A stretch of 64,000 nt of DNA, taken from the NCBI GenBank assembly GCA_004794785.1, contig SJOL01007141.1, positions 70,480-134,479 on the forward strand, read 5' to 3'. This document shows, piece by piece, positions 1 through 10,639 of the stretch (its first letter is position 1; each line of letters starts with the position of its first letter). Position numbers and translations under genes: made by a program. This DNA comes from Opisthorchis felineus. Its lineage: Eukaryota > Platyhelminthes > Trematoda > Opisthorchiida > Opisthorchiidae. Under the pieces are notes generated by a model. The model had not been told where the DNA came from, did no database searches, and was given only the letters and a program-made list of their open reading frames with translations.

Positions 1-283
1 GGCAAAATGTTTTCTCATTTCGGGTAGTAGCTGCGTGGAATAACCTTCCTCCGACGATTGTCCACGCTCCTTCTAGAACCCAGTTCGAAGCACTATTAGA
101 CACTTTTTATGCGAGTCCTCGAGCTGGTAAGAATACTGCCTCGCGCCGAGAACTTAAAGAGCAGTGCTACACCCTTTTTTCGCTTGTGCCTTTCAGGTGT
201 ACGACAGCTGCTGAACGACAAGAACAAAACCGACCCGGGAAACTTGGGCGAGGGCCTCGATCCTGTGTATCAATCCGTGAATC
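1..283 (+). mobile_element. 3' end of a CR1/Jockey-type LINE (copy 1), cut by the window edge
   Basis: Frame 3 is open from base 3 and carries the C-terminal tail of a non-LTR reverse transcriptase ORF, including the [13 protein letters not shown] motif typical of the region after the thumb in CR1/Jockey-type proteins. The stretch is close to identical to the reverse complement of 23507-23783, so the two are copies of one family. Shared sequence ends near base 283, at two tandem copies of the octamer ATCCGTGA; short octamer repeats at the 3' end are a known CR1-group trait. Compared with the other copy there is an extra G in the GGGCGAGGG run near 247, which shifts the frame, so the ORF read on to 368 is not the native C-terminus. 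The 5' part lies outside the window. Confidence 0.8.
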
Positions 284-470
284 CGTGACACGGTTACACC
301 GTTCAACAAGACGCAACAACCAGGTCTCTTCCTCATCCACCCCTGTCTTTTTCACTTTAAAGCTCTAAGTGTAACTAAATATACTGTTTGGTTCTATGGC
401 GGTGAACCCTCAGTCTCAACGCCGATGTGACTGTTTGATGGTCAGTATGATGATGCAAGTTCCTCTGCCG
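284..470 (+). mobile_element. 3' UTR relic of LINE family A
   Basis: Sequence from about 330 resembles the 3' untranslated tail seen after LINE A copies at 59041-59117, 56350-56480 and (minus) 50205-50340. The shared order is a pyrimidine-rich CTCTTTTTC block, an AAACTTT/GGTTGTAT-like block, a GGCGGTGAA-like block and ATGATG repeats (here near 450). It directly follows the CR1 3' end, so the CR1 copy probably landed in an older LINE A. Noncoding and diverged. Confidence 0.5.
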
Positions 471-629
471 CCACTGCTCTTCTCAGGATGAGATTTTCGC
501 ACTGAAGGACAATTGAAGACCTGGCTATCGACACTTGAGAGTGGCGTTGAACTGCTTGGTCTGCAGATGGTCTACGGGATCAAACAGGGAACGGAAACTG
601 GATGACATCGTGCTCGGTCCTTGCTGCCG

Positions 630-2690
630 ATCATCATCATTGATTGCAACACCAGATGAGAACTTTAGTGCGTCACTACCGTCAATACGGCCTTAGGCTG
701 GAAAGATGAAAAATGGGACAGGAAGAGTGAGCAAGGGCTAACCTACCACAATTATTCCAATGTACCTGCACGTCCAGACACTCATCCAGGCAATCTAGAT
801 AGAAACTGACAAGGGGAACCTCGATTAGTAGCCATATCTTGCAGCGTCCCCAACCAGGCACATTGGGGGCCACGCAGTCACGGCAACGGAGCATCGGTGT
901 TGAACACTGGTGTCATGCTGTCGGTGATGAGTCCCCACTCCTGAAGGCATACAATACTATCGGCGCCCAAACTTTTGGCGAAATCCCTCATTCCCTTCTG
1001 TCATGCCAGATTCCGTCCACCTCTAGGTTTATGCCACTCCCGGTTAGGCACGGAAAACAACACTCCTCGCGATAGGTGTTTACTCAGCATGCGTAAGCTG
1101 ACCCAGCCACCTTAGCTTGCAATGCTGGGCGCATTCTGTGAATGAAGTACCGCCTGCTTCACGGAAGACTCATTTTCTGATCACTCAATTCCGAATTCGC
1201 TGATTCCGGTTAATTCCAGCTATAGTTCGGAGAAGTCATTGGTCAGAAACCTGAAGATGTTTCAGATCTTCTGCTCGAAGTGTCAAACTCTAACAGCCGT
1301 ACAACAATACAGCCCACGCTGTAATCTACTGTACGCGTCCTTTGAGTCCCATCGATATGCCCTTTTGATGCCACGAATGACGCAGTTTAGCAAACTCAGT
1401 ACTGCCCTTCGAGATTCACGCGTTCACTTCGCACTATCATCAGAGCTAATGTTACTTGCGAGATACATATAGCGTTCCATACCTTCCAGTGTCATTCCCT
1501 GTACTCCTTGCTGCTGGATGGGAAGCAGTGATCCGGGATATTCGTGGAACCTCCTCATTCCTCTCGAGAAGAAATTCGCCTTCAAATTAGTGGAAAGTCG
1601 GTGGCGACCTTTTCTGATCCTTTCTTCCTTTGAATGCAACGCCGCTAATCTCATAAGCATGGATATACTGGAAGATACATCTTAACACCTTCATACTCTC
1701 ATCACAGAAGTTGATGAGGCTACCTCGAGACTGTCTCTTATTATGCCTTAGTACAGTGGCTCACTGTTGTTCGTCTGACTGCTCTCTTTTGGCCTTCCTT
1801 GCACGTTTGCCCCTTATGAACGGAGTTCCAACCAACGTAGCCCACAGGATTATTGCAGCACTCAAGCCTGACCACCTCGGCAAGTGGCAGTTCTTTATCA
1901 GGAGTTGATCTATGGGTATATGAGGTTCTCAATGGTCGGTCGAATAGTGCGTCTTCTGCGCAAGCCTGTGAAGTTCGCTTAAAGCCAACAGCAGGTAGGT
2001 GCATATTCAGAGTTCCAACAGGTAAATCAGGTGTGACAGGCAGTGATTGATTTTCACCACCGGTAACTGATAGTAATTTGGCCTATTTGGGTTGGGGCCA
2101 GTTGGTTGGTGGGCACCGCGTGATCAAACGATATCCGCTCTATCGGAAATTGGTAGTCGAAATGAACAGCCTGTAACCAGTACATCTGCAGCAGGCGCTG
2201 TCCGTTGTCCGTGCCTCTCGTATCAAACCCAAGACGACCACCCAATTCAGCCTCTGCAGCCTACTTAAATGCGCGTTCGTGTCATCAACTTAGCCTGTTG
2301 TGGAAGAACACCTAGAGCATCATAGTTACTGTAACTAGAGAGGGAAATGAACAAAGAACTGCGCGGACAAATGATGCTTTATGGTTATCCAGGCCGGAGA
2401 AGAGAGTTCATTCGAGGTATCCCATTTTGAGACTTTTTCGGAGATCCTGTCTCTAGCGTCTGACTCAATATTCTGGCTTGCTGGGTTCCAAGGGGCTGGC
2501 CGGATGACGTAAGGACCAAGGCATAGATATCCTGCTCCTGATGCTGCTGATAGCATTTACGTTTTGGATCCGCATCGGCTCTTTGTAGGTTTTGCTTGTA
2601 TGGGATAATTCGCAGGCCGTCACGCTCACTTTGGGGGATCGGAGTATGCGAGATTTAGACTGACTAACCTTTTCTAACCCGTCCTTCGGA
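630..2690 (-). mobile_element. LINE family A relic A1 (RTE-like) with the reverse-transcriptase core missing
   Basis: Read on the minus strand from 2690 to 630. About 2690-2335 is a 5' segment shared with 55985-55640. About 2290-2054 is an endonuclease fragment with NGQRLLQ and ITISYRW, matching NGDRLLQ and VAISHRW of the family B endonuclease at 18.7-19.6 kb. About 1660-1480 is the thumb segment (YLASNISSD, compare YLGSCISSD in copy A4). About 1110-700 is the C-terminal region ([13 protein letters not shown] WGRCKIWLL, then YLDCLDECL). The reverse-transcriptase palm that should lie between endonuclease and thumb is absent, so the copy has a large internal deletion. The 3' end near 630 is a CAT/ATG triplet repeat as in other A copies. 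All frames are broken. Confidence 0.75.
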
Positions 2691-2694
2691 AAAG

Positions 2695-3060
2695 GCGGCA
2701 TCGCATCCCAGTAACTGCTTTGGTTAGGCCATGTATTGCGCATGCCGAAGAGAGTACCTAATTCAGAGTGACGGGAGCAAAGACGTGGCCAACCTTTGAC
2801 CTGGCGGAGAGTGTGAAAGAGATCACACAAAGTATAGGTGCTGTCGGTGCGCCTCTCCTTCCAGGATGGGGACCGCGTGATTCCCACTGCGCCTGATTGG
2901 AGACGCTGCAACATATGGCTGCTAATCTATGTCACTGGCGCTCGTGTTGTCAGTTTCTATCCAGATTGCCTGAATGAGTGGCTGGATGCGTAGGCTTGTG
3001 GTTGAAACTGGTGGGACTCTTTCACGGGTTTCTGCCTTCCCATGTGCAAGAATTCACCAA
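2695..3060 (+). mobile_element. LINE family A relic A2, C-terminal end only
   Basis: The plus strand encodes [13 protein letters not shown] from about 2712, the LINE A motif ([18 protein letters not shown] in copy A4). It is followed by [15 protein letters not shown] and [13 protein letters not shown], the end of the ORF. Several stops and frame changes interrupt it. It is head-to-head with A1, and its minus-strand shadow produces a misleading long ORF at 2465-2914. No typical 3' UTR is seen after 3060. Confidence 0.7.
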
Positions 3061-3191
3061 TCCTTCGCATACATTGGTCAACATGGTATAACTAACTTAA
3101 CTTTTGTATAGTAACAATGTTTGCTAGCACCATAATCTCTCACTCCCCTTTCAGATGTTCTAGCCTACTACTGAGTGTTTTCGAGATGCAG

Positions 3192-3401
3192 CTTACTCGT
3201 TTGTGCTTAGGACGCTTTATCCCGTGGAACTACACGCCAGGTGCTACTTGGGGTGGAAAACAACGCAAAGTCCCCCGACTCACCCACGCACGCAAATCTG
3301 CCTTCCTTGATCACATGTTGCTGTCGGAACAGAATCATCGCCTTTTGCAAAATCCTTGTATCACTGCCGAGGTGGAGGCCGCCACATTAGAAGACGAACG
3401 A
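3192..3401 (+). CDS. Candidate internal exon of an unidentified host gene (exon A)
   Basis: A 210-nt stretch, exactly 70 codons, lies inside an open frame (3117-3521) and is bounded by a plausible acceptor (TTTTCGAGATGCAG, AG at 3190-3191) and a consensus donor (GTGAGT at 3402-3407). Both ends are phase 0. The peptide is basic and hydrophilic (ARKSAFLDHMLLSEQNHRLL) and ends acidic (EAATLEDER). It fits in phase to the candidate last exon at 6167-6298, whose N-terminus continues the same charged, helix-prone character. I do not recognise the protein family. The exon call rests on splice signals, phase agreement and composition, with no homology. The alternative is a chance ORF. A SINE sits in the intervening intron. 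Confidence 0.45.
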
Positions 3402-3407
3402 GTGAGT

Positions 3408-5594
3408 TATGGTGGATGGCTGTTGTGTTCCGTGTATTGTCGCTTTCTTTTTGGATCCCCTTGTAACAGAGGAGGAGTTCTTGAGTTCTTGAAACTAGAC
3501 GTTCCACACAGTATCTGTTAACCACAGATTCGGTTGATCTGTCAAAATTCAGCGCACGTTATACATGGGTCACCTAACTGTTGTTTGAGCGATAAAGAAT
3601 CTGTGGTATTCTAGCCAATGTTATAAGGGTTAACTTTGACCAAAATCCCCAGACATTAGAACTATTTTCCATTTGCATTAGCACGACCTTTTGTTGTGCC
3701 CACTAACTGCTCCCACCAATGTGCTGAAACAAACAATATTTCACCTCGTATGCGCATGTTTTTTTCTATTGTTGTTTACTATCTCATCGGCGAATCCCCA
3801 AAATAGTTTTCTTAGTCAAAGTCGTTCAGCTTCTGGAGATTTGCTTTCCTGCCCGTCAGCTGCACATATATTTGACCTGCCTGCCGTTTTTACCGAATCC
3901 AGAGTGGCTGTGTCCATGACCCATCTGACAGCTATCCTCCAAGCGGTCAACTAGCTTACCTCGGGCATTAGGTGACTGAAACAGTGTCTCACTGTCGATC
4001 ATTCATAATTTGGTCTGTAGCCGCTCACCTTGTCCTCGTCCTCTTCAGCAGCTCAACACGCGTTGAGAACAGTGTTTTGCCACCGCGAGACCATAATTTT
4101 CAATGAGAAAAAGAATAAAAAAGAAAAAGGGCCTTTTACTTTCCTAGCACAGACAATCCGATGTGCGTATAGCCCCAACACTCATCCACCCGATCTAGCC
4201 AGGAACTTAGACGAGAACGCCAAGGATGTTGATTGACAGTCATACGTCCCAAACGTTATTAGGAGGGTCAATTGGACTCTTTCGTGGAAGCCTGTATCCA
4301 GACTTCGTAATCGCACCCACGCCCTTTGCTAAAAGTTTACCCCTTTTTTGTATCATTCCGAACTAAGCATGGAAAACAACAACTTTCGATAGTTTATGAT
4401 TCAACCTGTGATCTGGTGAGCTCACGGGCTCTGGAGCTGCATCTACTTTTTTCTACTACACTTGTTCTGCCCTGTTGGAGCACAGAAAGGGAACGGAATT
4501 TGCTCAGGCAGGCAACTGAGAAGAGGCTATTGGCTACAAAGGTATTAATTACTCTTTGATGAGCCGTAAAATGCAAGGAACATCCTCGAGGATTTTTTCG
4601 CTCTCATTTTACAACGAGTGTGCCGAAAGTCCGCAATCCAGCACAAGCCTCACCCATTTAATGCCACAGTTTTCCTCGGGTATTTCAAACGCATAAGTCG
4701 ACATGGGAAGTCCAGTTACATGTAGCATAAACAAAATGACCCCAATTGGTTACGAACTCTAGGCGCTGATTTCCCGATTACCAGACTGTTACCGTACCTT
4801 TGGGTGTCAAGACAATATCGAGGCTGGCCCAATGTAGGGTTCACACAAGGGGCCCAGTTATGACACCAGCAGACGTCAGATGTTATTCTATCGCGCAGAT
4901 GTGTGGCTAATCGGCCGTGAAGTGCATGAACGTGATATGAGCACTACCGACGATTCTTACTATGGCTGAAACAGCTGTAAAGTGCTTCTCGGCTTTTCAG
5001 TACAGGTCAGCTTCACTAATAGGACGAGATAGCTTCACATTACTATCTGTTTTGCTTTTGTCGAATCGGTTTAATAAACTCACAAACATTTTATCATCAT
5101 TTGAAAATACACCGCGAGCTTACTCATCGTTCCTAGCTTTCATTTTATAATTGATTGGTTGCGGCAAGCTTGGCTAGCATGACTGACAAGGTCGCAGATC
5201 ATGACAGTCGAATAGCTTTGCATTACTGGTGGATGAGTTGACACGAGGCCTGCCGCAGCATCCCAGTTCGAGAATGATGCCAGGGCCGCCAGGTGCGAAC
5301 CCATTATGTTTCACTTAGAGCTGTCATTTTAGTCGATTAATCGCAGCGGTTTTGTCCTGTCCTTTGCAAAGATACTAAGGGAAATTCGAAGCTGTTCATA
5401 GTAGGACTTCCTTTTTGAGAGTGGTTGTCTACCGCCTGGAATAGGCTTAGTCGTGCACAAAAGCAAATCCGAAATGAACGTGCAAAACAGTGTGACAATC
5501 CGCAATAAAGATTGGATTGCGTCTTGGTTCCCATGTCACCGATCCCTCGCCTGGAATACACAATTGTATGTTATTGGTTTCCAGATTAGGAGAG
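3408..5594. other. No recognised feature (putative intron)
   Basis: If exons A and B belong together this is intronic. Short ORFs occur, including a hydrophobic one at 3691-3954 and a Lys-rich one at 4030-4236, but none has a recognisable motif, credible splice boundaries or similarity to other parts of the window. Confidence 0.4.
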
Positions 5595-5596
5595 AT

Positions 5597-5790
5597 GGCG
5601 AGATGGATCAGTGGTTAGAGCGCGAATTTACTGACCGGAAGATTCGTGGTTCGAACCGGACCTCTGCCTCTGCATCTCGTTTTCCCCCGTCTAGGCTTGG
5701 GCAACCTGGTAGTATCCCAGTCTTCGTGCTTCCTTCTGGTAGCATGGCAGCTAGGCACCGAAAGAGTGCTACAGCTGAGATTAGGAGTTT
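5597..5790 (+). mobile_element. tRNA-derived SINE, copy S1
   Basis: Starts with a tRNA-like head: GAGATGGATCAGTGGTTAG (A-box-like) and, about 35 bp on, GGTTCGAACC (a perfect B-box core). A tRNA-unrelated body follows: CCGTCTAGGCTTGGGCAACC, then GGCAGCTAGGCACCGAAAG. The same order recurs in five other places in this window on both strands. RNA polymerase III would be expected to transcribe such an element from the internal boxes. This copy has a good B box and a near-consensus A box. Confidence 0.85.
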
Positions 5791-6166
5791 ATGAATACTC
5801 TCTCAACTATCCATGACCGCCCTATCTTTCTTTCTGGGTAACACCATGTAATCCGCGAAGACCACTAGGTCTTTGGTCGTGTCAAACCTCGCTGCTTATT
5901 AACTCATTTTACTGAATCTCCAGTTTTAGTGAAGGTCTGCAGTAGCTCCTAATAGTTCGGAATGGCCGCTCAACATTGACGCTTCTCCAGTGCATGCCCG
6001 CTTCCAGAAAGTTAGAGGACTTACGTTCTACCAGGTTGTTTAAACTTAAGCAGGACCATATATCTGAACTCGTCTCACCCAAGTCACCACATTTTGTTAG
6101 ACGGTCATCTACACTCTTCTACTTTTGAGATGCCACATTCTGATTCGTTTGTTTCGATTTCTGTAG

Positions 6167-6298
6167 CGTCGTGAACTGGAGCGTGAAGATCAGATGTTCT
6201 ATGATCGATATGCCACGCAATTTCACAATCGATTTGCCAGTCGAAGAATAGAGGAGACCTGGAAACGGATACTACGCCGTCAACGATTCGATATTTGA
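6167..6298 (+). CDS. Candidate terminal exon of the same unidentified host gene (exon B)
   Basis: A strong acceptor (TTTCGATTTCTGTAG, AG at 6165-6166) opens a 43-codon frame ending in TGA at 6296-6298. The peptide is Arg/Glu-rich and looks like a helix or coiled coil (RRELEREDQMFYDRYATQFH; then RRIEETWKRILRRQ; C-terminus FDI). It begins in phase 0, which matches the donor of the exon at 3192-3401. An ATTAAA poly(A) signal lies at 6410-6415, 112 nt after the stop. I do not recognise the family. The Arg/Glu pattern and clean boundaries argue for real coding sequence, but there is no homology evidence. Confidence 0.5.
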   Translation, partial: RRELEREDQMFYDRYATQFHNRFASRRIEETWKRILRRQRFDI

Positions 6299-6409
6299 TC
6301 AGAACTGCAGCTGTGTGGAGAGTAGTCGGCAAATTTTGTGACTCGCTTTTTTGTCAGTTCATTGGTTGTCTAAGTACGACTGCATTTCTTCTGGTTGAAT
6401 TTCCAATGA

Positions 6410-6415
6410 ATTAAA
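6410..6415 (+). promoter_or_regulatory. Poly(A) signal ATTAAA
   Basis: ATTAAA, the commonest variant poly(A) hexamer, lies 112 nt after the stop of candidate exon B. A TG-containing stretch follows within 30 nt. It supports 6167-6298 being a last exon, but a hexamer alone is weak evidence. Confidence 0.35.
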
Positions 6416-6879
6416 TTATTTGCGATAAGGAGGTTTTTTAAAGAGATTCTAACGAAAGAACGTATTCCACTCAAACTTACCTCACTAAGGCCTCTTCCGC
6501 CCAGCCGCTAGTTCGGAAATAGGCGTTATCCACTGTGCGTCGCACTTACCATCCCTTTTATAGCATGCCCATAGCTGTGAAAATACTGGATACATAGACA
6601 TGAAATCGACTCTCATCGCTTCAAATTCTGTATAATGCAGGGAGCTTCCATGTGGGTGAACTCTACATTTTCGCCGCACTGGTATTGGTGGATAGGCACG
6701 CAGACAGCTTAGTTTCAATCGGCCGATTAATAGGATATGATGCACGTGTACAGTACAGCTTTCTTCATTGTTCGTATGAGGAGAGTAGGAAATTCCAATC
6801 GGGATTTCGTTCTTTAAGTGAAATTGATCTATGTTCCGAAGTACTGGTTTAAATTCTGTTTTTAGTCAGGTGTAAACTG

Positions 6880-7960
6880 ATGAAAAGCATGTATTTTAGG
6901 AAAGTTCACATTCTAGTCGAAACCGGATCGTATAGACAGGAATCGCTGTAACCCATAATTCTGCTTCGCAATGGGTTATTACAACTCGGCAGTCAGAAAC
7001 AACAACCACGGACCGTTGGACTGCTTAGAATTCGTTTACTTGGAGGTGTTTTGAAATCAATAGATGACTGTCCGGATATCAATTGATGGACATACTATTT
7101 CCGGTGGTTTCTGTGGTATTTCAAAACACCTGGTATCCACGAAAATTTAGCAAAAGCTTGAAGGACAGGGTAACTCAACAGTTGTCAGAACAGACTATTA
7201 AACCAATAGTACTTCCCTGCATCGAGGACTTGTCTGAACTAACAGCAGGAATATTGCAGCCAGCTAGAATTTCGGTGGCTCATCAACCGAGTGCCAGCAT
7301 GAGAAGATTGATTTCAAAACGAAGGAACGAAACCAGACACGGCGACCAAAATAGCACTGTCTACCCGACAAGTGCATTGAAGGTAACAAGCACTACATCG
7401 AACAAACTGGAAGGGAACTATCTACACGGTCCAGTGAACATGAGACGGGCGTAAGAATGCATTGGTCACCTTCTTTAACTTCCGCACAAGATCAGGAAGG
7501 TTACCGATTCGATGTGGTCGACATACAGGTTTTACCGCATGGAGATACCACAGGTGAGCTTCAGGAAACGATACTTCACGGCCAACTCCATCAACCCACA
7601 CGTTGAACTGGACCCAATCTATGCACTTGTACGAGTGGGAGATCATGAACTGGATCAGGTGACGTAAAAACGGCCGAGCATCAAATGGCAATCAACCGCG
7701 GGACTAGTCCGGCAAAGGTCATAAGGTACAAATCGGCAGTCAAGTCGAAATGTCGCCTGAAAGTTGGCCAATCAGGACACTAGTGACGAACCAATCAATC
7801 AGATAGCTCACCGGAGTAACCAGTCATAGTCGAGCGTTGCGTCCTTCTGAATTGTTTATGAAATCGCGCGCACCACTATTCAACGCACAACCACGGATGA
7901 ACAGTACCGCTTCGCTTCACAACAACGCAATAATGATGTCACTTAGATTGGTAACATTAC
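6880..7960 (+). mobile_element. Penelope-like element relic PLE1: end of the reverse transcriptase and GIY-YIG region
   Basis: The plus strand is open at 7083-7454. It carries features of the segment between reverse transcriptase and GIY-YIG endonuclease of Penelope-like elements: a YPRKFSKSLKDRV block, then LSELTAGILQPARISVAH and SASMRRLISK, corresponding to the 'LxPxxIxxAHRPxxSLRxLL' connector. A diverged GIY-YIG stretch ends in HEHE-like sequence at about 7434-7445. Further on, in shifted frames, come GYRFD (about 7500) and SINPHVELDPIYA (about 7587-7625), the 'SINRHxxLDPxY' motif of the PLE C-terminus. Several frameshifts and stops make it a pseudogene. The 5' boundary is uncertain because 6880-7080 is badly decayed. 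Confidence 0.7.
7083..7454 (+). pseudogene. Penelope-like polyprotein fragment, open frame
   Basis: 123 codons, the longest readable part of PLE1. Its middle (VAHQPSASMRRLISKRR) aligns by eye with the connector upstream of the GIY-YIG nuclease in Penelope-like polyproteins. The distal third should contain the nuclease, but the GIY and YIG signature residues are not recognisable, so it is probably inactive. No start codon of its own is expected, since this is an internal piece of a larger protein whose N-terminal reverse transcriptase is not readable upstream. Confidence 0.65.
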
Positions 7961-9950
7961 ATTCGCAAAAATGAATAGGTCGAACAAAAGATTCTTACGA
8001 ATTTCAGCCGAGTCTCCCGTCAACATGAACTCAGTTTGCAATTGAATGCGTTTTCACTTTGCTTGAGTTCTGTAAATATTGAACGATATCGTCATCAGTT
8101 TGGGGATAGTTAAATTTCACCTAGGCAAAGCTCACTTTTGCGTTTTTGCTGAGAACCAACCACATTATTACTCTGAGGCGGGAAGCTCTTCGGATCGGAG
8201 CCACTCTCCATGGACAGACCATTAATGAGCTCTGTACGGACCATGACTGAGAGCATCCACATCAAGTTGAGGTGTTGTGTAGTGGACTACTTGATAAGAT
8301 TCGATGATGGGTAGCTTAATCAATTTGAGTAAGTTCCCGCTTTTCTGCCTGAACAAAAGTTCAGAACAGGTAATATTAATTGGTCGTGAATATTTTTAAA
8401 GTAGTTGAAAAATCCTACCTCAAAAAGTTCACGAAATTTGTGACTAAAGCCCTATAGTGGGCTGCTGAAACGTACGCGATTTCGTCATTATTGGTTTTAC
8501 GAAGTTCGAAAAATACACTCGTTTGCATACCAATTTATTTTTCACGGGAAACGTACCCGGTTCGTGTAGAACATAAGTTTGACGGGAACTCGGGGACTGT
8601 GCCTCCATGTTGAGCTTGGAGTAGAATGGCGAAACGGGTCGTGAGTTGTCGAAGAGTTTTCTACCTACCTTTTGAGTAGTTTATTAGGACTGGTCATTGT
8701 TCGGAAGGACGACAACTTGGTGACCTAAATCTCGGCGTACTCTGTTTGATGAAGAAGCGCGTCAACAAACCAATACTGTCACTCGAGGAAACAGGCAACA
8801 CCAAATCACTTGGCGCGAACTGCATGATGAGAGATAAACGATTTATCTTGTTTGAGTGTGAGTTAATCAAACTGCTGACCAATTACTTGTTGTCCAATGG
8901 TACGATGTACCATAGGGTTTTCGTGTTAATCCCCCAAGAGCTTTGCGAGTTCAGTTGATGGTTTTCAACAAGGACGAAATAGTCGGTTTTTCAGCCTGGA
9001 TTTAATTAAATCACAAAACAAAACGATGATGATACAGCTGGGCTTGAAAGCAGCAACTTAAAACTAGATGTCGTTTGACGGAAAGTCGCTGTGGAGACGG
9101 GATTTTGTACTGTAAAAAGCACCAAGCGGCGATCCTGAGCTTGTCTGCAGTGAAGAACGCAAGGGGCTATTTACATGCGGGGTATGACTAGAGTTTAATT
9201 TACGATTAGCTTCACAATGTACCAGTCCGTAATCACTCAAACTTGTCTGGCAATTGCTTGTTGCGTTGGTTTGTGTCACGTTTCTCCCTAGACTTCTGGT
9301 TCCTGTTCAGAGGAATTTTCACATTGGATTCCACTCGTCACACTGGAACACTTAACGAATACATCATAAGGGATTAATAAGGCGCGCCTATAAACAGTTG
9401 AAACATCGCGAACCGATCTCTTACTGGAGCTTGACCTACAGAAAACGTCGGAAGGAATCAAGCAATCACACACACAGGGCAACCCAATGTTCTAGTGAGT
9501 GGCAGGACCTTCGTTCTCTCTAGAAACGAGATCTCTTCGAAACCGCTTCGTCTTGGTAATGGTTCATTTCTTGTGGGCCTTCTTACAACCCACAGCGACA
9601 ACAAATCCGCTGTATTACTTGCTAGATTGGTGGAGGTGTTTGTAAAACAACGTTTAACACTCCCCTGATTCTGTACTGGGCGGCGTTACTTTTTATGAAG
9701 CTGTGGGCCGTGCTACCTATCCGTCACATTCTAAATTTTAATGATTAACAGACCAAGTTTTACCAGCCCTAATAACCTAAAGATCCCTAATGCTTGACAT
9801 GAAATCTAGTAAGATGTAGACGTTCACATGACACTGTTGGCCATATTCCGTTCAGGTGACTTAGATAGCAGAGATGACTGAATTAAAGCAGAATTTCGTG
9901 GCAATCTGTCGAACTATTGGTAGAGTGGATGCGTTCATTGGTTGTTTATC
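7961..9950. other. No recognised feature
   Basis: Only short, overlapping ORFs (for example 8746-8958) without motifs. No similarity to the repeat families elsewhere in the window was seen by eye. Confidence 0.35.
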
Positions 9951-9956
9951 TGTTCG

Positions 9957-10093
9957 CCAAGCTTGGCAATTAAGTTGTGAATGTTTCATCGCCCAACGCG
10001 GAAACATCAGTGCGTGGTTGCACACTCAACCGCACACTGGGGATGTCCCCTCCTCTAGTGGCGAAATGTTTGCAGGTTAATTGCCAAGCTTGG
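9957..10093. repeat. Palindromic repeat E1 with hammerhead-ribozyme-like arms
   Basis: A 137-bp imperfect palindrome with perfect 17-bp ends: CCAAGCTTGGCAATTAA at 9957-9973 and its complement at 10077-10093. Inside each arm is a CTGATGA...GAAA-like pattern. The left arm, read on the minus strand, has CTGATGT ... GCGATGAAAC. The right arm, read on the plus strand, has CTGGGGATGTCCCC ... GTGGCGAAATG. A second palindrome of the same design is at 59650-59785. This resembles the conserved core of the hammerhead motifs reported in Penelope-like retroelements, but neither arm here is intact. Confidence 0.6.
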
Positions 10094-10639
10094 CCAGCAG
10101 ATCAACAACCAACGGGTTCTGGCCCTCTGTTACCTGGTGTCTGCGATCTCCGATTGCCCGTAAATTATTGCACTGGTAGGGCGTCTTGACACTAGAAGCA
10201 GGAAAACTTGGATGCGGCCGTTGAATTTCCATCCATATGACATCGGCTTTGCACCTTGTCTACGATACGCTTGTATTGTCTTGCGCATTTCGACGGTTAC
10301 CATATTATGCTTCGTTTTTTGTCCTTTGCTGCCATACAGGCCATATAAAAACACAAGAATGGAGTCATTACCAGCAAGACTCCAGGGTTTAGAAAGGATG
10401 GATGAAGCCAGTGAAGGACAGACACAGCTTCAGGAGAATTTTGGTGCTTTAATTGGTAGCCGATTCATCTGTGGTCTTCATAAGAAAACAATCCGGATAA
10501 AATCTTATAATGGACTGAGTATACTGTAAGGTTTGGAAAAGGAGTGGCGTCGTCGGCTATGGTGAAGGTTGAACTTCTGCAAACTTAGATGAACACCCAC
10601 CTAGGATACAGCCTAACACCTGGAATACTAGTGAATCTG
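10094..10639. other. No recognised feature
   Basis: An open frame at 10212-10529 (105 codons) has a hydrophobic start and a hydrophilic end. It shows no motif I know and no credible splice signals, so I leave it unannotated. Confidence 0.3.

Noticed and set aside
2465..2914. 149-codon minus ORF
   Set aside because: The part above 2695 is antisense to LINE A2 and the rest lies in the LINE A1 5' segment; no single protein is supported.
3691..3954. Hydrophobic 87-codon ORF that might be a signal peptide or membrane segment
   Set aside because: Lies in the putative intron and has no splice signals or motif.
5597..5670. Functional tRNA gene
   Set aside because: A/B boxes are present, but no cloverleaf closes and the same head recurs with a common non-tRNA body, so it is a SINE.
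9480..9510. TTCTAGTGAGTGGCAGG as another family C end
   Set aside because: The match is limited to about 18 bp and the upstream sequence is unrelated.
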